From: Candidatus Syntropharchaeum sp.
Lineage (GTDB): Archaea; Halobacteriota; Syntropharchaeia; Alkanophagales; Methanospirareceae
NCBI GenBank assembly: GCA_016782355.1
Contig: JADHYP010000020.1
Span: 1-12,393 of the forward strand
Direction of reading: 5' to 3'
Length of the DNA: 12,393 nucleotides
The notes beneath the pieces are model-generated. The model had not been told where the DNA came from. It ran no database searches and worked only from the letters and a program-made list of their open reading frames with translations. Every line of letters begins with the position of its first letter. Positions within the stretch are counted from its first letter, which is position 1. Of this stretch, positions 1-7,335 are shown piece after piece. The position numbers and the translations under genes are program-made.

Positions 1-2
1 GC

Positions 3-92
3 CTCCCCGGCTCGCCGGATGCGGTTAGATTGGCACTGACCGAGATAATCATGCCTGAGATAGCGCATATAATGAAGCACGTGCGCGACTGA
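3..92 (+). CDS. MoaB/MogA-type molybdenum cofactor biosynthesis protein, C-terminal end (partial)
   Basis: Only the last 29 codons are inside the window; the reading frame is open to the left edge and stops at TGA 90-92. The visible peptide starts LPGSPDAV and ends MPEIAHIMKHVRD. A small-residue 'PGSPxAV' turn, an amphipathic helix and a closing 'PE(I/L)xHI' helix is the characteristic end of the MoaB/MogA/Cnx1G fold, which adenylylates molybdopterin during molybdenum or tungsten cofactor synthesis in the cytoplasm. Such cofactors are expected in a methane-cycling archaeon (formylmethanofuran and formate dehydrogenases). That pathway link is family knowledge, and the assignment rests on one short motif. 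The gene converges on the HEAT-repeat gene, with 37 nt between the two stop codons. Confidence 0.6.
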   Translation, partial: LPGSPDAVRLALTEIIMPEIAHIMKHVRD

Positions 93-129
93 ACCAACCA
101 TTATTCCCTTCTTCTCATGTGAATGGTGT

Positions 130-951
130 TTATTGTTCTTGCGGCTCTTCGCTATAAGTTATTTTCGCGAGGTAATCGATGTTCTTCTCGGAAAAGTGGT
201 CTAACGGGTCTTTCTTCATAAACATCATGTATTCCTGTTTTTCTTCTGAAGCGTTGAGTACATCATCCACCTCTTCACGGGGCATAAAGAAAGTATCAAC
301 CCGGTCCTCATCGAAAGCTGAATACACCACGTCCAGAACGTCCGGGTCTTTGAAGGACACGAGTTCCCCGATTAGCATTGCAGCAAAAAGTCGATCGGTT
401 GTATCCTGGAAAAGCATGCGGAAATGGTTTATTAGTTCATCTCTGTGCGCAGGATACCTATGGGCGATAACGTTCAACGCCGTGGTAGCCGAGCCCCTGA
501 CAAAAATACCGAGCGTTTCATCACTTGCAAACTCCTTCAATGGCTTTACCGCATCTTCTCCAAATGCGGCAAGCAACGCCGGAGTATCCTCAGTTAGCCA
601 GTCGCTCAGGTCTTTACCCCGGTATCGCATGACGTCAAGTAAAAGCTCTAACGCATCGCTTGTTTTTATGAGTGCTAATATATGGATTGCGTGAATGGGC
701 ATCCACGCATCGCCCGGTCCGTCCTGATACCAATACTGAGCGTCCTGAAGCATCTTCCTCAGGTAAAAAATCGCATCCTCTCGTCTCGCCATTTCCAGAG
801 CGACGTCTTCAGAAACCTTTAAGCCCAACGATGTCATGTGCTCCAGCAACTCAGACGTGGACATTTGAGCAATGGAGTTCTCCCTTTCTTCGATTTCTCT
901 TTTTTCCCTGCGCCCCTTGACTTTACCTTCCTGCTTCTTTTGTTTTGCCAT
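130..951 (-). CDS. HEAT-repeat protein of unknown function
   Basis: 273 residues starting at ATG 951-949. The first ~25 residues are very rich in Lys, Arg and Glu and look disordered. From about residue 50 onward there are paired amphipathic helices of HEAT/PBS-lyase type: a 'MPIHAIHILALIKTSDALELLLDV' type pair, then 'DTPALLAAFGEDAVKPLKEF', then 'VRGSATTALNVIAHRYP', with conserved Ala/Leu spacing. There is no signal peptide or membrane segment, so it should be a cytoplasmic scaffold or adaptor protein. The layout, including the DWLTED-like turn before the third helix pair, resembles the DUF1186-like group of HEAT proteins, but I would not commit to that family. It lies 23 nt downstream of tRNA-Trp on the same strand, with no clear Shine-Dalgarno in the gap, so it may be read from the tRNA promoter. 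Function unknown. Confidence 0.75.
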   Translation of the reverse strand: MAKQKKQEGKVKGRREKREIEERENSIAQMSTSELLEHMTSLGLKVSEDVALEMARREDAIFYLRKMLQDAQYWYQDGPGDAWMPIHAIHILALIKTSDALELLLDVMRYRGKDLSDWLTEDTPALLAAFGEDAVKPLKEFASDETLGIFVRGSATTALNVIAHRYPAHRDELINHFRMLFQDTTDRLFAAMLIGELVSFKDPDVLDVVYSAFDEDRVDTFFMPREEVDDVLNASEEKQEYMMFMKKDPLDHFSEKNIDYLAKITYSEEPQEQ

Positions 952-974
952 TCTACGGATTTTCTATTATTTGA

Positions 975-1048
975 TGGGGTCGGTGCGATTTGAACGCACG
1001 ATCGGCGAGTCTGGAGCCCGCTGCCCTCCCGGACTAGGCCACGACCCC
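975..1048 (-). tRNA. tRNA-Trp (anticodon CCA)
   Basis: Read on the minus strand it folds as a complete cloverleaf. The acceptor stem is GGGGTCG/CGACCCC, the D stem GCCT/GGGC, and the anticodon stem GCGGG/CTCGC with loop CTCCAGA (anticodon CCA). There is a 5-nt variable region and a T arm GTGCG-TTCAAAT-CGCAC. Discriminator base is A, as in archaeal tRNA-Trp. CCA is not encoded and must be added. No intron is present, although tRNA-Trp carries an intron in several euryarchaea. It sits between the DUF763 gene and the HEAT-repeat gene. Confidence 0.95.
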
Positions 1049-1074
1049 TACACATACATTCTACATAATCAGTT

Positions 1075-1086
1075 CATTTATAAGAA
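1075..1086 (-). promoter_or_regulatory. Probable TATA box for tRNA-Trp
   Basis: On the minus strand the sequence reads TTCTTATAAATG. Its centre is about 32 nt upstream of the first tRNA base, which suits an archaeal TATA element giving a transcript start a few nucleotides before the mature 5' end. It lies in the 47-nt gap after the DUF763 stop, so the tRNA probably has its own promoter even if the upstream genes also read through. Confidence 0.5.
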
Positions 1087-1095
1087 TAAAAGTTT

Positions 1096-2217
1096 TCAAC
1101 AAATATTCTTTATCCTCGCTTTCGCTTCCTTCACCGCATTGCTTAATATCTCCGTAGTTTCGTCCATTGTGCGCCTATCCACGGGATATGGCACGCCATC
1201 TTTTCCGCCGAACGCGAAAGAGAACTTAACGGGGTCCCTCCAACTCGGCTTCTCACCATATATCAAGTCAGAAATAAGCGCTAAAGCGCGTACCGTTGCA
1301 GGTCCCACTCCGCGTATGCACAAAAACTGCTCATAATTATCCGGTTGCTTATCGTACGTCACACGAAGTGCATCCCAGTTCACACGCTTTGGCAACCTGT
1401 ATATTAACTCCCTCGACATTTCGTCCTCAACTTTGACTGTCCCCTTTAGGAGTTTATCGAAATCAAAAAGTGTTCGTTGCCCTTCCTTCATTCTTTTTCC
1501 TTTATTACCGCTACCGCCAAGCGATTTATAAAGACGCTCTAATTCTCCTGGCTCTGTCGTAGCAAGGTCAACGGACATTCCCCTGCAACCCCTGCTCTCT
1601 TTTGAAGTCATGTCCAGCACGTTCTCATGCAGAACGCCAACAATTCCCTGATGCGGCTCCTCAACATACTTCTTTACCGAAGAAGAGAGCCAATGATACC
1701 GCCTTGCATACCTGTCACGGGGATTCATTCCCTGTTGAATCACCGCCCACTCTCCTTTCTCTGAGACGACCATCGAATGATGATAGAGCTGATAGCCATC
1801 CTGGATGCAAGCGTTATCCACCTTTGCAGATAGTCTGCTTGCGTATTTTAGCTCCTCTATCTTCCCGTCGCTAAGCCTTAACTTCTCGCCTATTCCGTCT
1901 ATATCCGACAAAGTGTTTCTTGAAGCTTTTCCCTTCCCGCCTGCGATACCTATCCCGAACTCCTCAGGGTTTATAACCGATTTTAAAACGCCACACACCA
2001 CCGTTGTGGTCCCGCTGCTGTGCCAATCATAAGCCAATGCACACGATAGCGATTGAAACCAGAGCGGGTCTGCCAACTTCTCTATCGCTCCATCCACGCC
2101 ATATTCATCTATTATCGGCTCAAATAAGGCATGAGCTAAGCCTTTCATCCTTTTTACCAGCCAGTAAGGTGCCGTTCCGCCGTGAAGTGGCAAATCCACC
2201 ACGCCCGACCTGTTCAT
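1096..2217 (-). CDS. DUF763 domain-containing protein
   Basis: 373 residues, starting at ATG 2217-2215 only 7 nt after the L15e stop. The N-terminus MNRSGVVDLPLHGG followed by APYWLVKRM is the hallmark of DUF763, a family found in archaea and some bacteria with no established function. The internal HSSGTTTVVCG, a conserved-looking MVVSEKGEWAVIQQGMN strand pair and a late helix-hairpin-helix-like element (LCIRGVGPATVRALALIS, about residues 300-317) are visible. The last suggests nucleic-acid contact, which is inference. The region after it (PVKFSFAFGGKDGVPYPVDR) also matches the family pattern. There is no signal peptide or membrane span. The tight linkage to ribosomal protein L15e suggests co-transcription and possibly a role in RNA or ribosome biology, also inference. 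Length is normal for the family. Confidence 0.85.
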   Translation of the reverse strand: MNRSGVVDLPLHGGTAPYWLVKRMKGLAHALFEPIIDEYGVDGAIEKLADPLWFQSLSCALAYDWHSSGTTTVVCGVLKSVINPEEFGIGIAGGKGKASRNTLSDIDGIGEKLRLSDGKIEELKYASRLSAKVDNACIQDGYQLYHHSMVVSEKGEWAVIQQGMNPRDRYARRYHWLSSSVKKYVEEPHQGIVGVLHENVLDMTSKESRGCRGMSVDLATTEPGELERLYKSLGGSGNKGKRMKEGQRTLFDFDKLLKGTVKVEDEMSRELIYRLPKRVNWDALRVTYDKQPDNYEQFLCIRGVGPATVRALALISDLIYGEKPSWRDPVKFSFAFGGKDGVPYPVDRRTMDETTEILSNAVKEAKARIKNIC

Positions 2218-2224
2218 GTTTGTA

Positions 2225-2752
2225 TCAAACTAATGCCCTTCCTTTTCTACCCGCTGAGGTCTTCCCTCTGAAAACCCTTCCCCTGTGCTTCCGGCTGCAA
2301 ACCCAGTTAAGGTTCTTATCCGACTTTATCGTGGTATTCGCAGGCTCAACGAAGATTATTTCATACCATTTCCTTTTCCCATCCTCTGCTACCCAATAAG
2401 AATTGAGAACCTCCATGTTTGGATATTTCCTCGCAGCTCGTTCCTCAGCTATTCGCTGCAAGCTCTTTCCCGGCGTTATTTTGTGCACGCCCATCCTTTT
2501 TGGTCTTCTTCCGTGCTTCGGCCTTGTCTTCCTTCGCCCCCCTCTCCTTACCTTTGCTCTCACCACGATAATCCCGTGTTTCGCTTTATACCCTAAGGAG
2601 CGTGCGCGGTCCAATCTCGTCGGTCTCTCTATCCTTACAACCGCTGGCTCTCTCCTCCACGCCACTAATCTTTTCTGCCTCAGTGCACCCACATAAGACG
2701 TCTCTGGTCTCTTCCATGCATCTCTTATGTATCCATAAAAGGACTTAGCCAT
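2225..2752 (-). CDS. rpl15e: 50S ribosomal protein L15e
   Basis: 175 residues starting [16 protein letters not shown], with the very basic core ([20 protein letters not shown], then [16 protein letters not shown]) typical of archaeal/eukaryotic L15e, a large-subunit rRNA-binding protein. A Shine-Dalgarno AAGGAG lies at 2768-2763 with a 10-nt spacer to ATG 2752-2750. The C-terminus ends soon after [20 protein letters not shown]. Family members usually carry about 15-20 more basic residues beyond this glycine-rich turn, and no displaced tail is found in another frame because the DUF763 gene begins at once. So the tail seems genuinely short here. First gene of the minus-strand run that continues into DUF763. 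Confidence 0.96.
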   Translation of the reverse strand: MAKSFYGYIRDAWKRPETSYVGALRQKRLVAWRREPAVVRIERPTRLDRARSLGYKAKHGIIVVRAKVRRGGRRKTRPKHGRRPKRMGVHKITPGKSLQRIAEERAARKYPNMEVLNSYWVAEDGKRKWYEIIFVEPANTTIKSDKNLNWVCSRKHRGRVFRGKTSAGRKGRALV

Positions 2753-3390
<638 letters not shown>

Positions 3391-3406
3391 ATCAAAAAGA
3401 GCATAG

Positions 3407-3493
3407 GCCGAGGTAGCTTAGTGGACTAAAGCGCCGGCCTTGAGAGCCGGTGTCCCTAATGGGGACACGTGGGTTCAAATCCCTCCCTCGGCG
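3407..3493 (+). tRNA. tRNA-Ser (anticodon UGA)
   Basis: 87-nt class II cloverleaf: acceptor GCCGAGG/CCTCGGC, D stem GCTT/AAGC, anticodon stem CCGGC/GCCGG with loop CTTGAGA (anticodon TGA). A long variable arm (TGTCCC-TAAT-GGGGACA) is the serine identity feature. The T arm is GTGGG-TTCAAAT-CCCTC. Discriminator is G, as expected for tRNA-Ser. CCA is not encoded. The second T-stem pair is a T-T mismatch (3473 and 3484); the other four pairs are sound. With 16 nt after L37e and 40 nt before aIF2-beta and no obvious TATA box, it may be excised from a common transcript. Confidence 0.95.
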
Positions 3494-3533
3494 TTCTCTC
3501 GGGGCATAAAACATTTAGGTATGAAGTGCTAAA

Positions 3534-3962
3534 ATGGAAGAATATAAATATGAAGATTTATTAGAACGGGCTTTGAGAGGACTACCGAGTACAAAGACCG
3601 GTGACTCACGTTTCATTATACCAGAGCTAAAAGTGTTTATAGAGGGAAAGACTACGATTTTCGACAATTTTGATGCTATCTGTGGCTACATGAACCGCGA
3701 AGCGGAGCACGTGATGAAATTCTTGCTGAAAGAGTTGGGCACGGCAGGTAAAATGGAAGGGAATAGGGCAATTTTTCAGGGACGATTTCCAAACGAGGAG
3801 GTGGGGCATCAAATTCAGAGATACATGGATGAATACGTGCTATGTTGGGAATGTAAGAAGCCGGATACACACTTTGTGAAGATGGAACGTGTATGGGTGC
3901 TGAAATGTGACGCATGCGGTGCGATTCGACCTATCATAAAAAGGAAAAGCGGGAGGGTGTAA
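3534..3962 (+). CDS. eif2b: Translation initiation factor 2 subunit beta (aIF2-beta)
   Basis: 142 residues, the normal length. The N-terminal helix (YEDLLERALRGLP) binds the gamma subunit. The central alpha/beta domain contains GKTTIFDNFDAICGYMNR and HVMKFLLKELGTAG, and the C-terminal zinc ribbon uses Cys104, Cys107, Cys125 and Cys128 (CWEC...CDAC). Together with the alpha and gamma subunits it delivers initiator Met-tRNA to the small ribosomal subunit. It follows tRNA-Ser by 40 nt on the same strand as the Sm-like protein and L37e, forming a translation-themed cluster. The Shine-Dalgarno is weak (AGGT at 3517-3520). A three-codon ATG-AAG-TGC-TAA mini-ORF just upstream overlaps the gene's leader and is probably incidental. 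Confidence 0.96.
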   Translation: MEEYKYEDLLERALRGLPSTKTGDSRFIIPELKVFIEGKTTIFDNFDAICGYMNREAEHVMKFLLKELGTAGKMEGNRAIFQGRFPNEEVGHQIQRYMDEYVLCWECKKPDTHFVKMERVWVLKCDACGAIRPIIKRKSGRV

Positions 3963-4070
3963 ATACTTCCTCAAAAAATCAGTCTTGAAAAATCCCAAAT
4001 CACAAGCACCAAATCACAAACAAATCCCAAATCCTAAGTAATAAACCACGAGATTTCACGAGATTAACAC

Positions 4071-4095
4071 TAAAACTTTTTAGAAAAAAGTTTTA
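4071..4095. terminator. Perfect 11-bp hairpin, possible bidirectional terminator
   Basis: TAAAACTTTTT, loop AGA, AAAAAGTTTTA. Each strand carries a run of five or more T within the stem, and the element sits between the stops of two converging genes. Archaeal termination depends mainly on T runs rather than hairpins, so a terminator role is plausible but unproven. Confidence 0.4.
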
Positions 4096-4100
4096 TCAAA

Positions 4101-4143
4101 AACCTCTTTCTTTGGTAAAGCTTTCTTTTTTAAAGAAAGGTTT
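4101..4143 (-). repeat. 43-bp palindromic dispersed repeat, copy A
   Basis: Read on the minus strand it begins AAACCTTTCTTTAAAAAAGA and continues AAGCTTTACCAAAGAAAGAGG. Its first half is itself a palindrome (CTTTCTTT/AAAGAAAG). It aligns over its whole length with copies at 5146-5188 and 5950-5991, and with the half copy at 7313-7340. This copy is intergenic and opposite in orientation to the others. Confidence 0.75.
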
Positions 4144-4188
4144 CTCGTGAAAATCTGTGTAATCTTGTGGTTATAATTTCCGGAATGA

Positions 4189-5145
4189 CTATAGTTCCAC
4201 TTTAATTCCTAATATGTTTTTCTCACCGTAAAAAACGTCCTTTGCAATTTCTGCACACCCGATTGCAGCACTATACCTTGTTATTGTTTCCGCTTTAATG
4301 CTTAAGAGCCGGTCTATTCTCTTCTTCATCTCCTCTTTTTCACCCACCGAGCCGGTTAAGAAGATGTCTGATGCACCCACGCCATAATCTTTCATGAGAA
4401 CAAGCATCGCGGAAATTTCCATTGCGGCAAACAAAGAAAGAGTGTCCATAACCAATTCCTCATTCTTTACGCCTGCGTTCATCCATTTCTTCCGCAAGAC
4501 GCCGGCATTCGAGAATGCATCGGTTGCGCCTATCCGTCCCTCTTCGATTTCTCTTAACGTCTGAAGGTCAATCGGACCTTGATACAACCCAGGCGAGCCC
4601 AAACAAGCATCCATTGCACCTATTATTATCGCATTTGCAACAGCCATCGTAACGGTGTTGGAGCTGACGTCCGAGAAAATGAAGTTCTCAAAACCTTTTT
4701 TATATATGTAGTATGCAATGCCCACCTTTTCAGGGCTTGCACAATGCGAGAAGAACTTCATCCTGCGGTCTATTTTTCCGCTGCACGCATGTATCCCCGG
4801 TATCATTATCGTGGGAATGCCCGCGTTCTTTATCGCATCAAACACCCTTGTCCCACCGCCAACCCTTGCACCAGCTCCCTTTTCACTTCTTACCCCTCTG
4901 TTCCGCACCTCTTTTATATCTTTTATCGTGGAAAATCCATCACCCATTGAATACGTCAGTGCAACCAATTCTATTTCTTCCGTTTCTATCTCCAATCCCT
5001 TCTCTACTTCGTTTATAATCTCATCGCTGACCATCACTGTCGCTTTCTTCCTCGAAAGCTCAAAAACACTTACTCCGCCACCTTCTCCCTCTTTCAATCC
5101 CGCAAACCGTATTCCAACAGTCCCATGGTCTATACCCACAAACAT
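4189..5145 (-). CDS. Methanogenesis marker protein 12
   Basis: 318 residues from ATG 5145-5143. The N-terminal MFVGIDHGTVGIRFAG (GIDHGT, residues 4-9) is a phosphate-1 loop of the ASKHA (actin/hexokinase/Hsp70) fold; SDVSSNT (158-164) and LTGSVGE (263-269) are candidates for the second phosphate loop and the adenosine loop. The overall pattern, including GGGTRVFDAI, PGIHACS and MDACLGSPGLYQGPIDL, matches the methanogenesis marker 12 family, which is restricted to methanogens and relatives. The precise reaction is unknown; an ATP-dependent kinase or chaperone-like role is a fold-based inference. It follows the DUF2298 membrane-protein gene by 42 nt, and that spacer is a copy of the dispersed repeat. 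GAAAGG inside the repeat (5153-5148) is the only Shine-Dalgarno-like sequence, so the repeat may supply this gene's translation signal. Confidence 0.85.
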   Translation of the reverse strand: MFVGIDHGTVGIRFAGLKEGEGGGVSVFELSRKKATVMVSDEIINEVEKGLEIETEEIELVALTYSMGDGFSTIKDIKEVRNRGVRSEKGAGARVGGGTRVFDAIKNAGIPTIMIPGIHACSGKIDRRMKFFSHCASPEKVGIAYYIYKKGFENFIFSDVSSNTVTMAVANAIIIGAMDACLGSPGLYQGPIDLQTLREIEEGRIGATDAFSNAGVLRKKWMNAGVKNEELVMDTLSLFAAMEISAMLVLMKDYGVGASDIFLTGSVGEKEEMKKRIDRLLSIKAETITRYSAAIGCAEIAKDVFYGEKNILGIKVEL

Positions 5146-5188
5146 AAGCCTTTCTTTAAGAAAGAATGCTTTACCAAAGAAAAGCGTT
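5146..5188 (+). repeat. 43-bp palindromic dispersed repeat, copy B
   Basis: Begins AAGCCTTTCTTTAAGAAAGA and continues ATGCTTTACCAAAGAAAAGC. It fills the spacer between the DUF2298 stop (5190-5188) and the marker-12 start codon (5145), touching both. It matches copy A (minus strand) closely over the full length, with changes that keep the first hairpin (CTTTCTTAAGAAAG-like) paired. Position at a gene boundary suggests insertion between, or just into the ends of, two co-transcribed genes. Confidence 0.75.
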
Positions 5189-7335
5189 TACGGAAAAGTG
5201 ACTTTTTCAACCCTGTATATCTCAACCCCCTCTTTGCAGAACACTTCCTCAAAGTAATTTGATTCAAACTTAGCAAGCCCCTCCGCTTCATAAAGCACCC
5301 TTTCCTGCCTTCCTACATACACATAGCTGACATTATACTTGTTTAAAAGCGACAACGCCAGAGAAACATTATCAGTTGAATAGATTTCTTTTACGTCATC
5401 CGCTCTTCTCCACACTTCCTCGTCTCGTCGCCACAAAAATTCGTGCCAGGGCCATCCGATAACCGTTTGCAGACCTGTTGAAGCAGAAATCCGCCCTGGT
5501 CTGCAGTAATCTGTTCGACGTTCTTCATCCTCTACTGCTTCCAGGATTATCGCATTCTCAACGTTTTCATTCAACCATTCAATTGCCTGATATTCGCCCT
5601 GATAGTCGTCTCGCTCCTTCATATAGCCTATCCCATCCAGCGTTGGTTCCAAACCGAAGCCTCCCGTCCAACTGTTAACCGCAAGCACGGGATAAAGTGC
5701 ACTGATTATCAAAAGCACCGTAAACATAACAAAAAAAACAGTTTTAAGAGATTTTCTCTCTATTTTTTCCTTCAACTGACAAACAATGAATGTGGAGGCA
5801 ATTCCTAAGAGCAGCCATGCCTGAAGATAAAATTTGAATATCGTGTTTCCTCTATCAACGGCACTGCTATAGAAGCCCGATTTGAAATAAACCACCTCTG
5901 GAATCAAAATAGCCGCTACACCAAATAATATGAGTAAATGAACAAAATAAAACCTTTCTTTAAAAAAGAAATTTTTAGCAAAGAAATTTTTGATTGAAAA
6001 GAGCAACCACGAGAACAGCAAGAGAAGAAAAATGCCGAACATCGCTACCAGCGAATAAACCGGAGTTCTACCTCCTGTAACAAGCTCTATGCCCTCTATT
6101 GCTTTTGGACGAAATTCTAAGAAGAAAGGGAGATAAAGAACCAAACTCGCGAGAATCAAACCGAAAGATAAGATTGAAGACCTCCGTATTCCCATTCCAC
6201 GGACTTTCACTGCGATAATGCCGAGCAGGAGCATGGCATAAGTAAAGTAGTCCCATGAGTTCAAAGGAATGAGAAATCCCAAACACAGCGGGAGGAACAT
6301 GAGCATGAACCGGTTCTCAACGAAATTCTTTTCGCAGAATAGCTCCAGCAATAATGCGAGAACGAGCATTTGAAAAGGCATTGCAACTAAATGCGGATGC
6401 AAATCGCCAAGTATGTAAGTAAAGAAAGGAAATTCGGTGATTCCATCGGGGACAACACGAGAAGGAATCCAGAAATACGAGAAGTTTGGCGTCGTCAGAA
6501 CTTGAAAAAAGTTTATGCCTTTTGACATTTCTATCCATAGCGGAGCTAAAATACCCAAATTGCCGATGAATAGGACGAAAAGAACTGCTATCCAGCCGCA
6601 AGACTTCTTTCGGCAAATGTTCGCCGCTATACCAAATACGGCACTACCGAGCAATGCCGCATAAGTTGCCACCGCCAGATTATAAGCTATTGACGCTTTA
6701 ATTGTGGTTATTTTTACCAGGATGCTCGTTGCGAGATAGCCGAAGTAATAATAGCAATCAATAACCCTGGAGGAGAACCAGGGGTCAATCGGAGGGAAAT
6801 AATTGCTTCTTCCCACGGCATTTAAAAATGCAAAGTCCATCCATTTTTCGCCTACCATCCCGACATCCAAACCTCCTATCTCGGGACGATAAGCTCTTAT
6901 AAGCAGGAAAAAGAGGAATATAGAGAGGAATATTAGTTCTCCTTCAACCACCGACCTTATTTTAAGCCTCAATGCGTATTTTCTTTGAACTAAAATAGAG
7001 CAAAATAACAGTATCGCTAAAGCCGCGGTTATCGTAGCTATGGAATAAGAGAATAGGTGCGAAAGTATCCATGTCAGGTAAGTGAGCAGAACGAGTGCAA
7101 AAATCTTCGAGAATAGATAGCTCTGGTCACCGAAATTTCGAAGCACCTTCCGGATTATGGGGAATGTCAAGATGCCCAGTAAAAATAACGATAACCACCA
7201 TATCAAAACCGCGGTTAGTTGGGTGTTCTGTATTTGTATAGCTCTTAGAAAATCCAAAATCCCAATACATACCAATACTACCAAACAAATCCAAAATCCC
7301 AATATTACCAAAAACCTTTCTTTTAAAAATGTCAT
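5188..7335 (-). CDS. DUF2298 (Chlor_Arch_YYY) polytopic membrane protein
   Basis: 715 residues with many membrane spans over most of the length and a soluble C-terminal domain of ~170 residues. Family marks are EKWMDFAFLNAVGR (163-176), PPIDPWF (181-187), the YYYFG signature (195-199) and FPFFTYILGDLHPHL (302-316). This family occurs in archaea and Chloroflexi-like bacteria and looks like a GT-C type glycosyltransferase, the acidic/His loop GDLHPH being a possible catalytic site; that function is inference. Start ATG 7335-7333 lies inside a half copy of the dispersed repeat, and the first hydrophobic helix is encoded by AAATCC-type repeats (7249-7304). Residues 449-462 (KNFFAKNFFFKERF) are encoded exactly by another full repeat copy. 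It diverges from orc1/cdc6 with 50 nt between starts. Confidence 0.85.
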   Translation of the reverse strand: MTFLKERFLVILGFWICLVVLVCIGILDFLRAIQIQNTQLTAVLIWWLSLFLLGILTFPIIRKVLRNFGDQSYLFSKIFALVLLTYLTWILSHLFSYSIATITAALAILLFCSILVQRKYALRLKIRSVVEGELIFLSIFLFFLLIRAYRPEIGGLDVGMVGEKWMDFAFLNAVGRSNYFPPIDPWFSSRVIDCYYYFGYLATSILVKITTIKASIAYNLAVATYAALLGSAVFGIAANICRKKSCGWIAVLFVLFIGNLGILAPLWIEMSKGINFFQVLTTPNFSYFWIPSRVVPDGITEFPFFTYILGDLHPHLVAMPFQMLVLALLLELFCEKNFVENRFMLMFLPLCLGFLIPLNSWDYFTYAMLLLGIIAVKVRGMGIRRSSILSFGLILASLVLYLPFFLEFRPKAIEGIELVTGGRTPVYSLVAMFGIFLLLLFSWLLFSIKNFFAKNFFFKERFYFVHLLILFGVAAILIPEVVYFKSGFYSSAVDRGNTIFKFYLQAWLLLGIASTFIVCQLKEKIERKSLKTVFFVMFTVLLIISALYPVLAVNSWTGGFGLEPTLDGIGYMKERDDYQGEYQAIEWLNENVENAIILEAVEDEERRTDYCRPGRISASTGLQTVIGWPWHEFLWRRDEEVWRRADDVKEIYSTDNVSLALSLLNKYNVSYVYVGRQERVLYEAEGLAKFESNYFEEVFCKEGVEIYRVEKVTFP
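5950..5991 (+). repeat. Palindromic dispersed repeat, copy C, in frame inside DUF2298
   Basis: Begins AAACCTTTCTTTAAAAAAGA, identical to copy A for its first 22 nt, and diverges in the second half (ATTTTTAGCAAAGAAATTTTT). It is 42 nt long, exactly 14 codons, and on the coding (minus) strand reads KNFFAKNFFFKERF. It falls in the loop after a membrane helix (LLLLFSWLLFSI), before the next helix (YFVHLLILFG). Confidence 0.75.
7249..7304 (+). repeat. AAATCC-type direct repeat within the 5' end of DUF2298
   Basis: The 18-mer AAATCCAAAATCCCAATA occurs exactly at 7250-7267 and again at 7287-7304, 37 nt apart, so the two copies are read in different frames of the minus-strand gene (ILGFWICL and IGILDFL). 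The same word family (AAATCCCAAATC) occurs in the non-coding junction at 3990-4033. Confidence 0.65.

Larger units (their letters stand above)
3963..4188. repeat. Convergent junction filled with nested inverted repeats
   Basis: 226 nt with no gene between the stops of aIF2-beta (+) and methanogenesis marker 12 (-). From left to right: an AAATCCCAAATC motif twice (3990-4001 and 4022-4033); an outer inverted-repeat arm at 4044-4070 (begins AACCACGAGATTTCACGAGA) that pairs imperfectly with 4144-4172 (ends AATCTTGTGGTTAT); inside it a perfect 11-bp hairpin TAAAACTTTTT/AAAAAGTTTTA with a 3-nt loop (4071-4095); and a copy of the 43-bp palindromic repeat (4101-4143). The T runs in the hairpin could terminate transcription from both sides. 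The architecture also fits a non-autonomous mobile element. Confidence 0.7.

Noticed and set aside
872..1336. 154-codon plus-strand open frame across tRNA-Trp and the end of DUF763
   Set aside because: It runs antisense through a clear tRNA and a well-supported gene, and its translation shows no family pattern.
2004..2399. 131-codon plus-strand open frame across DUF763 and L15e
   Set aside because: Antisense to two recognised genes and without its own ribosome binding site or domain pattern.
3990..4036. AAATCCCAAATC repeats considered as a CRISPR array
   Set aside because: Units are about 12 nt, spacers are short and similar to the repeats themselves, and no cas gene is present.
4718..5257. 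179-codon plus-strand open frame opposite methanogenesis marker 12
   Set aside because: Ser/Pro/Thr-rich shadow of the minus-strand gene; it crosses the gene boundary and the repeat.
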